Below are positions 1 through 9,374 of a stretch of 47,249 nucleotides of DNA, piece by piece (positions within the stretch are counted from its first letter, which is position 1; every line of letters begins with the position of its first letter). The translations under genes and the position numbers were made by a program. The notes beneath the pieces are model-generated. The model saw nothing but the letters and a program-made list of their open reading frames with translations, was not told where the DNA came from and made no database searches. Origin of the DNA: Candidatus Parcubacteria bacterium (lineage in GTDB: Bacteria > Patescibacteriota > Minisyncoccia > UBA6257 > 2-01-FULL-56-20); NCBI GenBank assembly GCA_027450205.1, contig DAIDJL010000002.1:157758-205006 (forward strand), in the 5' to 3' direction.

Positions 1-1298
1 AACCCGTCTATTATTTTATGCGCGAGCGCCTCGGATGACGCCTGCTCGCCCTGCACCACGAACACCTTCTTTAATGAATCCTTCATGGAGCCCAGCCAAT
101 CCAGTAAATGCGGCTGGTCCGCGTGCGCCGAATATCCCGGAATATCGATCTTCCTGCATCGCACGGGCACCGTTTCGCTGAAGATACGCACTTCCGCGGC
201 GCCTTCAAGCAGCTGCCGGCCCATTGAATCCTGCGCCTGGTATCCCACAAAAACGACCTCGCTCTTGGGATCGGGGAGATATCGCAGTTCGTGATGGAGG
301 ATGCGCCCGCCGTTCGACATGCCGGAGCCGGCGATAATGATCTTTGGCGCAGGAACGTTATTGATATCCTTTGACTGCTCCGTCGTAAGCGTGACCCGCA
401 GGCCGGGAAAGCTCAGTACGTCCTCGCCCTTCTTTACGATATTCTCCACATTATCATTGAACGCATCCTCGTGTTTTTTAAAAAGTTCCGTGAGTTTGAT
501 CGCGAGCGGGCTGTCCAAAAATATCGGCTCGTCTGGTAATTTTCCTTCCCCGTTCAACTGATGAAAATGGAAAAGCAGGTCTTGTGTACGCTCCATCGCA
601 AATGACGGGATCATCAGTACGCCGCCGGCCCTGAATGTCTCATCGATCGCGCCTTGCAGCATCTCGCGGCGGCGGCTGATATCCTCGTGCACGCGGTCGC
701 CATAGGTGGATTCGATCAGGCAGTAATCCGCCGCCGGGATCCGCTCCGTCGGCTTGATGAGCGGCGACGGTACGTTGCCAAGGTCGCCCGAAAACACGAT
801 CGTCTTCCCTTCGGCCTCGATGTGGATGATCGCGGAACCAAGAATATGTCCGGCGTCATACAGCTCTATCCTGAAAGGTCCGACCTCGATCGGCTCGTGA
901 TATCGCACGCCCTTCCACAACGCCGTCACTTTTTCGATATCCTTATCGAGATAGAGCGGCGGCCGCGCCTCGCGCTCGGCCTCCTTGGCGAGCAAGTGCT
1001 CCGAATCGGCCAGCATCAGTTCTGCAAAATCGCGAGTGGCGTGAGTGGAATAGATCGTTCCGCCGAATCCCGCGAGGACCAGGCTCGGCAACCGCCCAAT
1101 GTGATCCAGATGGGAATGGGTGACAAAAACCGCCGTCACGGTTTTGGGATCGTACGCAAACGGCTCAAAGTTCTCGCGGTCGGCATAGTGCCCCCCTTGA
1201 TGAAGCCCGCAATCGATCATGATCTTCGTCCCGCCCGACTCCAAAATATAGTTCGACCCCGTCGCCTCGCCCGTACCTCCGTAGAAAGTAAGTTGCAT
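1..1298 (-). CDS. MBL-fold/beta-CASP RNA-processing exonuclease-like metallohydrolase (3' end beyond window)
   Basis: Absent from the ORF track because it runs off the edge. Minus-strand translation from ATG at 1298: MQLTFYGGTGEATGSNYILESGGTKIMIDCGLHQGG...VFVTHSHLDHIGRLP...GHILGSA...FSGDLGN...ESTYGDR...AGSGMSNGGRILHHELRYL...VGYQAQDSMGRQLLEG...GYSAHADQPHL. Has the HxHxDH motif and beta-CASP motifs. Confidence 0.95.
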   Translation of the reverse strand, partial: MQLTFYGGTGEATGSNYILESGGTKIMIDCGLHQGGHYADRENFEPFAYDPKTVTAVFVTHSHLDHIGRLPSLVLAGFGGTIYSTHATRDFAELMLADSEHLLAKEAEREARPPLYLDKDIEKVTALWKGVRYHEPIEVGPFRIELYDAGHILGSAIIHIEAEGKTIVFSGDLGNVPSPLIKPTERIPAADYCLIESTYGDRVHEDISRRREMLQGAIDETFRAGGVLMIPSFAMERTQDLLFHFHQLNGEGKLPDEPIFLDSPLAIKLTELFKKHEDAFNDNVENIVKKGEDVLSFPGLRVTLTTEQSKDINNVPAPKIIIAGSGMSNGGRILHHELRYLPDPKSEVVFVGYQAQDSMGRQLLEGAAEVRIFSETVPVRCRKIDIPGYSAHADQPHLLDWLGSMKDSLKKVFVVQGEQASSEALAHKIIDG

Positions 1299-1383
1299 AT
1301 ATGGTAAGTATACGGCTGCTTGCAGGATGGAACAAATAGCGGTATGGTAATCAGCAGTAGCATTTCACTGGAGAAAATCAAAG

Positions 1384-1719
1384 ATGCCCAGAAGGATGAT
1401 ATTGTCGGAACGACAAAGAGCGCGCGCGACAGCCGATCTGGTCGCCGCAAGCCCATCACGCAGAACCGAATCCGAACCCGAATTCTCAGCGACCGCAACG
1501 CGCTCGCTGATGGCAGAGGTTTTCGGACAGCGGAACCGTCCCTATATCCGACCCCACATACAGCGCCTGCAACTGGCGCAGAAATTATCACCTCCCCCGA
1601 AAACTCCCGCTACGGAGAAAAAGGGGCAGCCATCAAAAGGCGCATCCTCGGCCCCGACCCGGCATCAGTCCAAGCCCCACGGCCGAAACCATCACGTCTT
1701 CGCATTCAGAACAGCCTGA
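1384..1719 (+). CDS. Small basic hypothetical protein (111 aa)
   Basis: ATG preceded by GGAG; followed about 30 nt later by a plus-oriented intrinsic terminator. Basic, Pro/Ser-rich C-terminus. Overlapping frame 1320-1970 is an alternative. Confidence 0.4.
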   Translation: MPRRMILSERQRARATADLVAASPSRRTESEPEFSATATRSLMAEVFGQRNRPYIRPHIQRLQLAQKLSPPPKTPATEKKGQPSKGASSAPTRHQSKPHGRNHHVFAFRTA

Positions 1720-1746
1720 ATAAATCGTTTATTTTTGAGCCCAACA

Positions 1747-1788
1747 GCCCCGCCCCTTCTTTTTTTCGGGGGGTGGGGCGCTTTTTTT
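1747..1788 (+). terminator. Intrinsic terminator, plus strand
   Basis: GCCCCGCCCC ... GGGGTGGGGC stem (one G.U) followed by GCTTTTTTT. Confidence 0.75.
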
Positions 1789-3055
1789 ATTTCTTTCCTT
1801 TCTTTTTTAATGCCGCCTCCATCACGGCACGCTCGCTCCACGGGACCTTGTTTCCTCCTGCAATATGGATCCAATCCTCGCTTCCCTTCCCCGTACCAAT
1901 GACCACATCACCTTCGTTTGCAAGTGCGGCCGCTTTTTCGATCGCTTCCGCGCGGTCCAAGATTTTATAAACATGCTGGTCTTCGCGCAACGGTTGCGGA
2001 ATGCCGCCCCCGACCTCGTCCATGATCTTCTGCGGGTCTTCGTCATACGGATCTTCGTTCGTCAGGATGATCTCGTCGCAATGATCCGCGGCGATCGCGC
2101 CCATCGACGGGCGCTTCCATGTATCGCGGCCGCCGCCTGCGGCACCGAGCACGCAGATCAGGCGCGGGTGCGGGAATGCGCGCGACGGCTTCGGTTTTGC
2201 CGCGGTATAGGCCGCCTCGAGCGATTCCGGCGTATGCGCATAATCCACGACCGCGGTGTAATCGCCGACATGCACGAATTCCATCCGGCCCGGTACGCCC
2301 TCGAACGCGAGTATTGCATCATCAATGACCTTGTTCGCGATACCAAGCCCTTTTGCGATCGCCACCGCCACCGCGATATTCTCCTCGTTGAACGGGCTCA
2401 TGAGAAAATGCGGCGCCTCGTTGTCGCGGCGCATCTTCGTCGTGCGAATGTGGGGCATTGAGTCGTGGAAAAATTCGTCGTCTTTGGAAAACGTAATCGG
2501 TTCATACCCGCCGAGTGCCCCGATGAAAAAGCCGAAGTTCTTGTCGTCGCGGTTCAAAAATACCTTGCCGCCCTTTTTAATGACATATTCCAAAAACTCC
2601 AACTTTGCCCCGCGATAATTCTCGAACGATCCGTGCGACTCGATGTGCTCCGGAGCAAGGTTCGTAAGTACGCCCATATTCCAATGAATGAAGCGGTGCC
2701 GGTGCTGGACGATGCCCTGCGACGCGACCTCAACGATCGCGTAACTGCATTTTGCGCGCGCGGCATCGTGCAAAAACTTCTGGAGATATGCGCGCCCCGG
2801 CATCGTGTTGCCGATCGTGTTCTTTCCGCTCTCGTCGCCGATCTTCACGCGAAGCGAAGAGATGAGCGCCGTGCGCTTGCCTGCGGCCTCAAGAATGGCA
2901 TTGATGAGCTCGATGGTCGTTGTCTTTCCCTTCGTGCCGGTCACGCCGATCACGAACAATTTTTTGCTCGGGTTGCGATATAAACGCGCGCCCGCCCACG
3001 CCCATAAAAAATGGTAGACGGAACGCGGGTGAAGGTTTTTGAAAAATTTTTCCAT
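1787..3055 (-). CDS. murE: Mur ligase family protein, MurE-like (UDP-MurNAc-tripeptide synthetase)
   Basis: VIGVTGTKGKTTTIELINAILEAAGK P-loop, NLAPEHIESHGSFENY, VVDYAHTPESLEAAY, LICVLGAAGGGRDTWKRPSMG. Confidence 0.9.
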   Translation of the reverse strand: MEKFFKNLHPRSVYHFLWAWAGARLYRNPSKKLFVIGVTGTKGKTTTIELINAILEAAGKRTALISSLRVKIGDESGKNTIGNTMPGRAYLQKFLHDAARAKCSYAIVEVASQGIVQHRHRFIHWNMGVLTNLAPEHIESHGSFENYRGAKLEFLEYVIKKGGKVFLNRDDKNFGFFIGALGGYEPITFSKDDEFFHDSMPHIRTTKMRRDNEAPHFLMSPFNEENIAVAVAIAKGLGIANKVIDDAILAFEGVPGRMEFVHVGDYTAVVDYAHTPESLEAAYTAAKPKPSRAFPHPRLICVLGAAGGGRDTWKRPSMGAIAADHCDEIILTNEDPYDEDPQKIMDEVGGGIPQPLREDQHVYKILDRAEAIEKAAALANEGDVVIGTGKGSEDWIHIAGGNKVPWSERAVMEAALKKKGKK

Positions 3056-3075
3056 GGGAACGCCTCTGCGACAGG

Positions 3076-3660
3076 CTATTTGTGTTTGTTCGCCAGCACC
3101 GCAAGCGCGGCGCGCAGACGCGCTTCGGCGCCCTCGACATCCTTGCCGACCTTCGCGAGCGCGGCGCGCGCCTCTTCGCGCCGATAGCCCAGGCTGGCGA
3201 GCGCCTCCATAAGGTCGGAGTCGGTCTGCATCTTCTCCACCACGTCGCCGGATGTCGCCGCCTGCACCTTATTCTTGAGCTCGACGATCACACGCTCTGC
3301 CGTCTTGCGCCCGATGCCCGGCGCGCGGGCCAAAAGGTCCGGCCGGCTTTCTTTGATGGCAGCAGATAATTCGTCGAGCGGACCGATGTCCAGGATCGCG
3401 AGCGCCGAACGTGGGCCGACGCCGGAAACGGAAATAAGCATCTCGAAAAAATCCAATTCGTTCGGCGACGTGAATCCAAAAAGGTCGAGCGCATCCTCGC
3501 GTACATGGAGATGACAGAAGAATTTCACATCGGCGCCGATGGCAGGCAATCCCTCGAGCGTAAGCCGGCTCGCAAAGAGCTTGAGCCCCAATCCTCCTGT
3601 TTCCACAACGGCGAAATGGCTGTCTTTGAGCGCGAGTTTGCCGGAGACGCTGTATATCAT
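3076..3660 (-). CDS. ruvA: Holliday junction DNA helicase RuvA
   Basis: MIYSVSGKLALKDSHFAVVETGGLGLKL...ISVSGVGPRSALAIL...APGIGRKTAERVIVELKNK. Start moved inward from the track to the conserved N-terminus. Confidence 0.95.
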   Translation of the reverse strand: MIYSVSGKLALKDSHFAVVETGGLGLKLFASRLTLEGLPAIGADVKFFCHLHVREDALDLFGFTSPNELDFFEMLISVSGVGPRSALAILDIGPLDELSAAIKESRPDLLARAPGIGRKTAERVIVELKNKVQAATSGDVVEKMQTDSDLMEALASLGYRREEARAALAKVGKDVEGAEARLRAALAVLANKHK

Positions 3661-3733
3661 GGGTTCATTATAGCGCGCGCGCGAATTAAAGGAATCACTT
3701 GCAAAACCTGAGCATTCTTGTATACTAATCCCC

Positions 3734-4009
3734 ATGCCGATCACCAGTTCAGCAAAGAAGGCGCTCCGCCAGGCAAAGACACGCCGTGCGCGCAATATCA
3801 TCCGCAAAGATGCCTATAAGGCGCAGGTTACCGGGCTTCGTAAGCTCGTCGTCTCAAAAAAGATCGAAGAGGCCGTAAAAGCGCTCCCCGCAGTGTTCAA
3901 AGCGCTCGACAAAGCCGCCAGGACGAAGGTCATCGAGAAGAATAAGGCAAGCCGCCTCAAATCCCGCCTCTCTCAGCTTATCAATAAATCCACCAAGGCC
4001 TCTTCATAG
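3734..4009 (+). CDS. rpsT: 30S ribosomal protein S20
   Basis: MPITSSAKKALRQAKTRRARNIIRK...VIEKNKASRLKSRLSQLIN. Confidence 0.95.
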   Translation: MPITSSAKKALRQAKTRRARNIIRKDAYKAQVTGLRKLVVSKKIEEAVKALPAVFKALDKAARTKVIEKNKASRLKSRLSQLINKSTKASS

Positions 4010-4788
4010 TCCACCTTCCCGGACTTTACGGCCAGATCATACTCCGCCATGTGCGGGGTTTTTTCTTGCCATTGCGACGCGAGAATATTGAAGATCTTTG
4101 CCGGCGGATCGTTTGCCGCAAGCATCGTCTCAAGCGCATACAGCCGATTTTTCATTTCATAATTTTTTAATCCATTGATCAGGCCCCAGTAATTCGGCGC
4201 AACCTCAAGATCGAAGATATCCAGGTCTTCTTTATCGATCGGCCCTGCCGCGGTGCTGCCCCCCGCCGCCTCGCGCGGCGTACCGAGCCCGGCTAACTTT
4301 TGTAATTCCGTCACAAGCCCCCACGTATTGCCTTCATACACCGCCCCCAAAAACTGCACGGCGGCGGGCGTCAGTTCTGCGCCGTTCTTTTTAGCCTCAG
4401 CCCGTATGAACGCGGACCACTCCGCTCCCGCGAGTGCATCGAATTTCTGCGAGATCGCCGGCTTCTCGAGTAAAAACGCAAGCGCCTTCACCGGTTTATC
4501 CTTTTCCGCCACCAGGACGGTGATGTTTTTTTCCTCAATGAACGGCTTCAATAATTTCGCCAGTTTCGGCGCATCAAGTTCAAAAGCGTTTTCCAGCACC
4601 GCAAGTTTTGCGGATTCAAAAATCGATTGCGTTTTTAAAAATTCACCGAGGTTTTCAAGTGCCGTTTTCTCTTCAAGATCAAAAATACCGACCCCGATCT
4701 CCAATCGCTTTTTAGAAAACTCCGCGATAATGGAACGCTTCTTTTCGGAACGGCGATAGTCGTCCGGCCCGTAGAGGAAGATGATCAT
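3973..4788 (-). CDS. holA: DNA polymerase III delta subunit (HolA)
   Basis: MIIFLYGPDDYRRSEKKRSIIAEF..., C-terminal helical collar NYEMKNRLYALETMLAANDPPAKIFNILASQWQ. 3' end overlaps rpsT by 37 bp. Confidence 0.85.
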   Translation of the reverse strand: MIIFLYGPDDYRRSEKKRSIIAEFSKKRLEIGVGIFDLEEKTALENLGEFLKTQSIFESAKLAVLENAFELDAPKLAKLLKPFIEEKNITVLVAEKDKPVKALAFLLEKPAISQKFDALAGAEWSAFIRAEAKKNGAELTPAAVQFLGAVYEGNTWGLVTELQKLAGLGTPREAAGGSTAAGPIDKEDLDIFDLEVAPNYWGLINGLKNYEMKNRLYALETMLAANDPPAKIFNILASQWQEKTPHMAEYDLAVKSGKVDYEEALVDLLIS

Positions 4789-4805
4789 GCCACTATTATA
4801 CACCT

Positions 4806-6497
4806 CTACGCCGCCGAAGCCCCCAGGTCGGGATGCAACGCTTCGCGCCGCGTCTTCGCGGCCTTCATAAACTCGCGGAACAACGGATGTGGCGCGAGCG
4901 GGCGCGACTTTAATTCCGGGTGGAACTGCGTGCCAAGGAAGAACGGATGGATCGATCGTGGAAGTTCCGCTACCTCCATGAGACGCCGCGACGGCGACGC
5001 GCCGGAGAAAACAAGCCCGCCCTTCTCGAGGCGCTTCACATAAATCGGGTTCACTTCGTAGCGATGCCGATGCCGCTCGGAAATTTTTGTACGGCCGTAC
5101 GCACGCTCCGCAGTCGTCCCCTTTTTAAGCACGGCCGGGTACGCGCCAAGCCGCATCGTCGCACCATACCTGCTCTCCGCCATCAGCTTCTTCTGCTCGG
5201 GGAGGATGTCGATGATCGGATATTTTGTTCTGGGGTCCACTTCTGTCGTATTCGCGCCCTTCATCTTGAGCACGTTTCGCGCGAATTCCACCGTAGCCAG
5301 CTGCATGCCGTAACAAAGCCCGAAATACGGGATCTTATTCTCGCGGCAATAGCGGATCGCAGCGAGCTTGCCCTCCACGCCCCGGCTTCCAAACCCGCCG
5401 GGGACGATGATCCCGTCAAATTCCTCCAGTTTTTTGAGATCCTCCGCTTTGCCGCTCTCAAACTCGCCCGAATCAAGCCATTTGATCTCCGGCCTCACGC
5501 CCCAGAATGCGGCGCTGTGCTTGATCGACTCGATGACGGAAAGGTACGAGTCCGCCAGAATGAATTTCCCGCTTGAAAAATATTTTCCGACGATGCCGAT
5601 ATGTACGACGTCCTTCGCATCATGGATCCTTTGCGCGAATGCACGCCAATCTTTCATGTCCTTCGCGCGCGGGCGCATCGAAAGTTTTTCCAATATCAAA
5701 TTCCCCAAATTGTCTTTTTCAAAATTGACCGGGATATCGTAGAGGCTCGAGACGTCCGGCGCGGAGATCACATCCTCTTCGCGCACATTGCAATTGAACG
5801 CGATCTTCTCCTTGCGCTTTTCATCCAGCGGATATTTTGCGCGCGCCAAAATAATATCGGGCTGCAGGCCGGTGGAGTTAAGCGCGCGTACCGCGTGCTG
5901 GGTCGGCTTCGTCTTCAGCTCATTATCGTCGCTCATGATCGGCAAATGGCTCACCAAAATGAGCAACGTGTCCTTCGGGTGTTTTATTTTTGCGATGCGG
6001 ATCGCCTCCAAAAATAAAATGTTCTCGTATTCTCCCGCAGTACCGCCGACCTCCACCATGATAACGTCCGCCTTGGCGAGTTCCGCCGCTTTATCGATGC
6101 GATCCATCACCTCCATCGGGATATACGGCACGACGCTCACCGACCGGCCGCCGTATCCCATGCTTCGCTCGCGCTCGATGACCGTTTTATAGATACTGCC
6201 CGTCGTCATATAGTTCCTGCCGGAAAGATCGCGGTTCAAAAAGCGCTCGTAGTTGCCCATGTCCTGGTCGCATTCCGTTCCGTCGTCCAAAACAAAAACC
6301 TCACCGTGTTCGGTGGGGTTCATGGTGCCCGCGTCGACGTTCACGTACGGGTCGATCTTAACGGAGGTAACTTCCAGTCCGCGCGACTGCAGAATTTTTC
6401 CGATGGATGACGACGCGACACCCTTACCGACGCCCGACATGACTCCTCCGACGATGAAAACGTATTTGTGGTGTTTTTTGGTTTTCGTCGCGGCCAT
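4806..6497 (-). CDS. pyrG: CTP synthase
   Basis: KYVFIVGGVMSGVGKGVASSSIGKILQSRG...KIDPYVNVDAGTMNPTEHGEVFVLDDGTE...PYFGLCYGMQ...GTQFHPELKSRPLAPHPLF. Start at MAATKTKKHHKYVF. Confidence 0.97.
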   Translation of the reverse strand: MAATKTKKHHKYVFIVGGVMSGVGKGVASSSIGKILQSRGLEVTSVKIDPYVNVDAGTMNPTEHGEVFVLDDGTECDQDMGNYERFLNRDLSGRNYMTTGSIYKTVIERERSMGYGGRSVSVVPYIPMEVMDRIDKAAELAKADVIMVEVGGTAGEYENILFLEAIRIAKIKHPKDTLLILVSHLPIMSDDNELKTKPTQHAVRALNSTGLQPDIILARAKYPLDEKRKEKIAFNCNVREEDVISAPDVSSLYDIPVNFEKDNLGNLILEKLSMRPRAKDMKDWRAFAQRIHDAKDVVHIGIVGKYFSSGKFILADSYLSVIESIKHSAAFWGVRPEIKWLDSGEFESGKAEDLKKLEEFDGIIVPGGFGSRGVEGKLAAIRYCRENKIPYFGLCYGMQLATVEFARNVLKMKGANTTEVDPRTKYPIIDILPEQKKLMAESRYGATMRLGAYPAVLKKGTTAERAYGRTKISERHRHRYEVNPIYVKRLEKGGLVFSGASPSRRLMEVAELPRSIHPFFLGTQFHPELKSRPLAPHPLFREFMKAAKTRREALHPDLGASAA

Positions 6498-6520
6498 TTC
6501 GCATATCAGTATATGCGAAA
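6497..6520. repeat. Perfect palindrome overlapping the pyrG start
   Basis: TTTCGCATAT-CAGT-ATATGCGAAA, 10-bp perfect arms, 4-nt spacer. Confidence 0.8.
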
Positions 6521-6540
6521 CCCCATTACAAGGGAAGGGG

Positions 6541-7875
6541 CTAGAAGTAATCCTCGGCGCCCACTTCGTTTTTAGGAACCAAATTCGGATCGGTCGGCAG
6601 CGCGAAGGATATCGTGGTGCCGCGGTTGAGCTCGGATTCCGCCCATATCTGGCCGCCGTGCGCATTTACGACGCCTTTCGCAATATAAAGGCCGAGACCG
6701 GAACCTTCGGTTTGCAGCTTGAGCGCATTGTCGGCCCGGTAGAACTTATTGAACAGCTTCTCCATGGATTCCGGCGGGATACCGATGCCGGTATCCTTCA
6801 CGCTCACGACGACATATGGCTTATCCTGCATCTTGTCCACCTTGACCGTCACTTCCCCATTCTCCACGTTATAGCGAATGGCATTTTCAAGAAGGTTGGT
6901 GACGGCAAGCGCGAGCCGCTTCGGATCGATGAACACATGGGGTAGGCCTTCCGACGGCCGGTCGAAATATATTTTGATCCCCGATTTTTGCGCGGCCGGC
7001 AGGACATCCGCCAGCGTCTTCGCGATAAAGTCAGAGATGTCCGTATCCTCGAATTTATACCCGAATTGCCCGTCCTCCATCTTTGCGATATTGAGCAGGT
7101 CCTCGATGCGGCGCAAAAGGCTGTCGCTTGCCGCGAGGGCGTTCGTAACGATCGTCTTGTTCGTTCCGTCCAGCCCCGTCGCATTATTGAGCGACTGTAG
7201 CGCCCAGCTGATGTCCGTCACCGGTCCGCGCAGCTGGTGCGAAGCGACCGTCACAAACTCGCTCTTGGAACGCAGCGCAAGAATTTGCGACGTGCGGTCG
7301 CGAATGATCTTCATAAATGCGAGCGGCTTGCCGTGCTCGTCCGTCACCGGAGCGGTTGTCACGCGGAATTCAAGCGGCGGATCGGTGAATGAGATGTCGA
7401 CGACCTGCGGATATTCGCCTTCTTTCGTGCGCGGAATGACGCGCGGTGCAAGCGACGGGAAAACGATCTGGATGAGCGTACGCCAGCCTTCGCGCTCCAC
7501 GTCGCGCGGAGAAAAAACGTGGCCGATTACCGCCTTTGCGTCGAGCTTAAAGATGCGCTCCGCAGCGGGGTTGAAAAAGATCACGCGGAAATCCGCTTCG
7601 TATACGATGAGCGCGTCGCCGAGGCTGCCAAGGATACTGTTCAGCTCGCTCCGTTCGACGCTCGTGTCACGATCGATCCGCGCCGAACGGTATACGCTTG
7701 AAGCCGACAAGGCAAAAAGGATAAGGAGGAGTCCGCCGTCAACGAACGAAATCCACGATGTCAGCACATAGAGGTCGAGGATAAAGACCGCGGCAATGAC
7801 CGCAAGCAACACCCAAACCACCTGAAATTCAGGCCACAAGACGACATCCCTGATTTTTGATGTTTGGTTCTTCAA
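6541..7875 (-). CDS. Membrane sensor histidine kinase with PAS domain
   Basis: Two N-terminal TM segments; PAS (DALIVYEADFRVIFFNPAAERIF); H-box VASHQLRGPVTDI; N-box NLLENAIRYN; G-boxes DTGIGIPPESMEKLF, GSGLGLYIAKG. TTG start. Confidence 0.93.
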   Translation of the reverse strand: MKNQTSKIRDVVLWPEFQVVWVLLAVIAAVFILDLYVLTSWISFVDGGLLLILFALSASSVYRSARIDRDTSVERSELNSILGSLGDALIVYEADFRVIFFNPAAERIFKLDAKAVIGHVFSPRDVEREGWRTLIQIVFPSLAPRVIPRTKEGEYPQVVDISFTDPPLEFRVTTAPVTDEHGKPLAFMKIIRDRTSQILALRSKSEFVTVASHQLRGPVTDISWALQSLNNATGLDGTNKTIVTNALAASDSLLRRIEDLLNIAKMEDGQFGYKFEDTDISDFIAKTLADVLPAAQKSGIKIYFDRPSEGLPHVFIDPKRLALAVTNLLENAIRYNVENGEVTVKVDKMQDKPYVVVSVKDTGIGIPPESMEKLFNKFYRADNALKLQTEGSGLGLYIAKGVVNAHGGQIWAESELNRGTTISFALPTDPNLVPKNEVGAEDYF

Positions 7876-7911
7876 TTTCTATTCATTATAGCATCATCGC
7901 GGCAGCCGCTT

Positions 7912-8883
7912 TCAGAAAAGCGGTGCCTGCGTATCGAGCGGTTTTTGTTTCATCCGCGTCTTTGCCGCGGACCGTTCCGCCGCCGCGGGGAAAAGAAGCC
8001 GCTTGAGCAGCGTGCTGAATCCCATTTTTTCAAAATATGCGGCGGCGGCGCCGGTACCCTCCGCCGGCGCAAGTTTTTCGATGGCCGGGATATCAATGGG
8101 CGCGTGGCGCTCGAGCGTCACAAGCGCCTCCGAAAGCTCTGCCTCCTTTCTGAATGCGCCGAATCTTTCCCGGATTTTTGCAAGGCCGCCGTCATCTGCT
8201 GCGCTGCCGGTCGGTGCGGCGGCGTCGAGCTGCTTGTACATCTCTCTCACGGTGCCAAATCGTTTTATTAGCTCAAGCGCCGTCTTCGGGCCCACGCCCG
8301 GCACGCCTTTGATGTTATCCGACGAATCACCGACAAGCGCCTTGTAATCCACAAGCTGGTTCGGCGCGAGGCCGTATTTTTCCATCACCGCCGCCTCGTT
8401 ATAAATTGTCGTATCGCTCACGCCTTTATTGAACGTCTGCACGACGAGCTTATCGCCTTCCACCATCTGCAATGTGTCGCGGTCACCGGTCAAAATGACC
8501 ACCTGCACGTCCGGCAGTGTTTTGAATTTTTCCGCAAGTGTCGCAATGAGGTCGTCCGCTTCATACCCCGCCTTCTCAAATGTTGTTATCCCGAACGCTT
8601 CAAATAATTTATGCGCCTCTATTATTTGTGAAACGAGCTCATCCGCGGCGGGGGGGCGTTGCGCCTTATACTCGGCATATTTTTCATCGCGAAACGTCGG
8701 CTCCGGCCGGTCAAAAAGTGCGGCGGCATAATCCGGCCGCTCCTCGCGCCACAGCTTGAGCAAAATACTCGCAAGGCCGTAAATGGCGCCCGACGGCGCC
8801 CCGTTCGGCGCGGTGAACGGCGGCAGGGCGTGGAACGACCGATGAATGATCGAATTCGCGTCGATGAGTAATAATTTTTTCAT
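7912..8883 (-). CDS. Standalone 5'-3' exonuclease (PolA N-terminal domain family)
   Basis: MKKLLLIDANSIIHRSFHALPPF...YEADDLIATLAEK...VVILTGDRDTLQMV...VGDSSDNIKGVPGVGPKTALELIKRFG; no polymerase domain follows. Confidence 0.93.
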   Translation of the reverse strand: MKKLLLIDANSIIHRSFHALPPFTAPNGAPSGAIYGLASILLKLWREERPDYAAALFDRPEPTFRDEKYAEYKAQRPPAADELVSQIIEAHKLFEAFGITTFEKAGYEADDLIATLAEKFKTLPDVQVVILTGDRDTLQMVEGDKLVVQTFNKGVSDTTIYNEAAVMEKYGLAPNQLVDYKALVGDSSDNIKGVPGVGPKTALELIKRFGTVREMYKQLDAAAPTGSAADDGGLAKIRERFGAFRKEAELSEALVTLERHAPIDIPAIEKLAPAEGTGAAAAYFEKMGFSTLLKRLLFPAAAERSAAKTRMKQKPLDTQAPLF

Positions 8884-9374
8884 TTTGTTCGCCGTGATGG
8901 CCGGGGTCTCGTTATTACGATGGTCCGCTCGTTTTCTTTCCTGCCATATTTGAATTGCAGCCGTATGGCATCTTTCGGGAGGAATCGCTTCGCCTGTTCC
9001 GGCCATTCTATCAACACCACGTTATGCGGCCCGTTAAGAATGACATCGAGCTCAAGTGCCGCGAGATGTTCCGGTTTTTTCAAGCGATACGCATCAATAT
9101 GGAAAACATCCTTGATCTTCCGTCCCTGTATTTTATGCCTTCGCATCAAAATAAACGTCGGGCTCGTCACGCGCTTTTTCGATCCCAGCCCTTTTAAAAA
9201 TCCCTGCACGAAGGTGGTCTTCCCCGCACCAAGATCCCCCCGGAGCGCAAATACGCTCGCACGTTTTTTCGCCGTTGCCGTGCCGCCCGCAAGCGCCCGC
9301 GCGATATCATATCCTACTTTTTTCGTCTCTTCCGAAGAAAAAGTCCGATATGTTTCTGTTTTTTTGGGTGACAT
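8880..9374 (-). CDS. tsaE: tRNA threonylcarbamoyladenosine biosynthesis ATPase TsaE
   Basis: FALRGDLGAGKTTFVQGFLKGLG...VTSPTFILM...HIDAYRLKKPEHL...VVLIEWPEQ. Overlaps next gene by ATGA. Confidence 0.93.
   Translation of the reverse strand: MSPKKTETYRTFSSEETKKVGYDIARALAGGTATAKKRASVFALRGDLGAGKTTFVQGFLKGLGSKKRVTSPTFILMRRHKIQGRKIKDVFHIDAYRLKKPEHLAALELDVILNGPHNVVLIEWPEQAKRFLPKDAIRLQFKYGRKENERTIVITRPRPSRRTK

Noticed and set aside
654-1307. 217-aa plus-strand ORF
   Set aside because: Antisense to the beta-CASP nuclease frame, which has clear catalytic motifs; Arg-rich mirror translation of GC-biased coding DNA.
1217-1591. 124-aa minus-strand ORF
   Set aside because: Overlaps the start and promoter of the beta-CASP gene; no family features.
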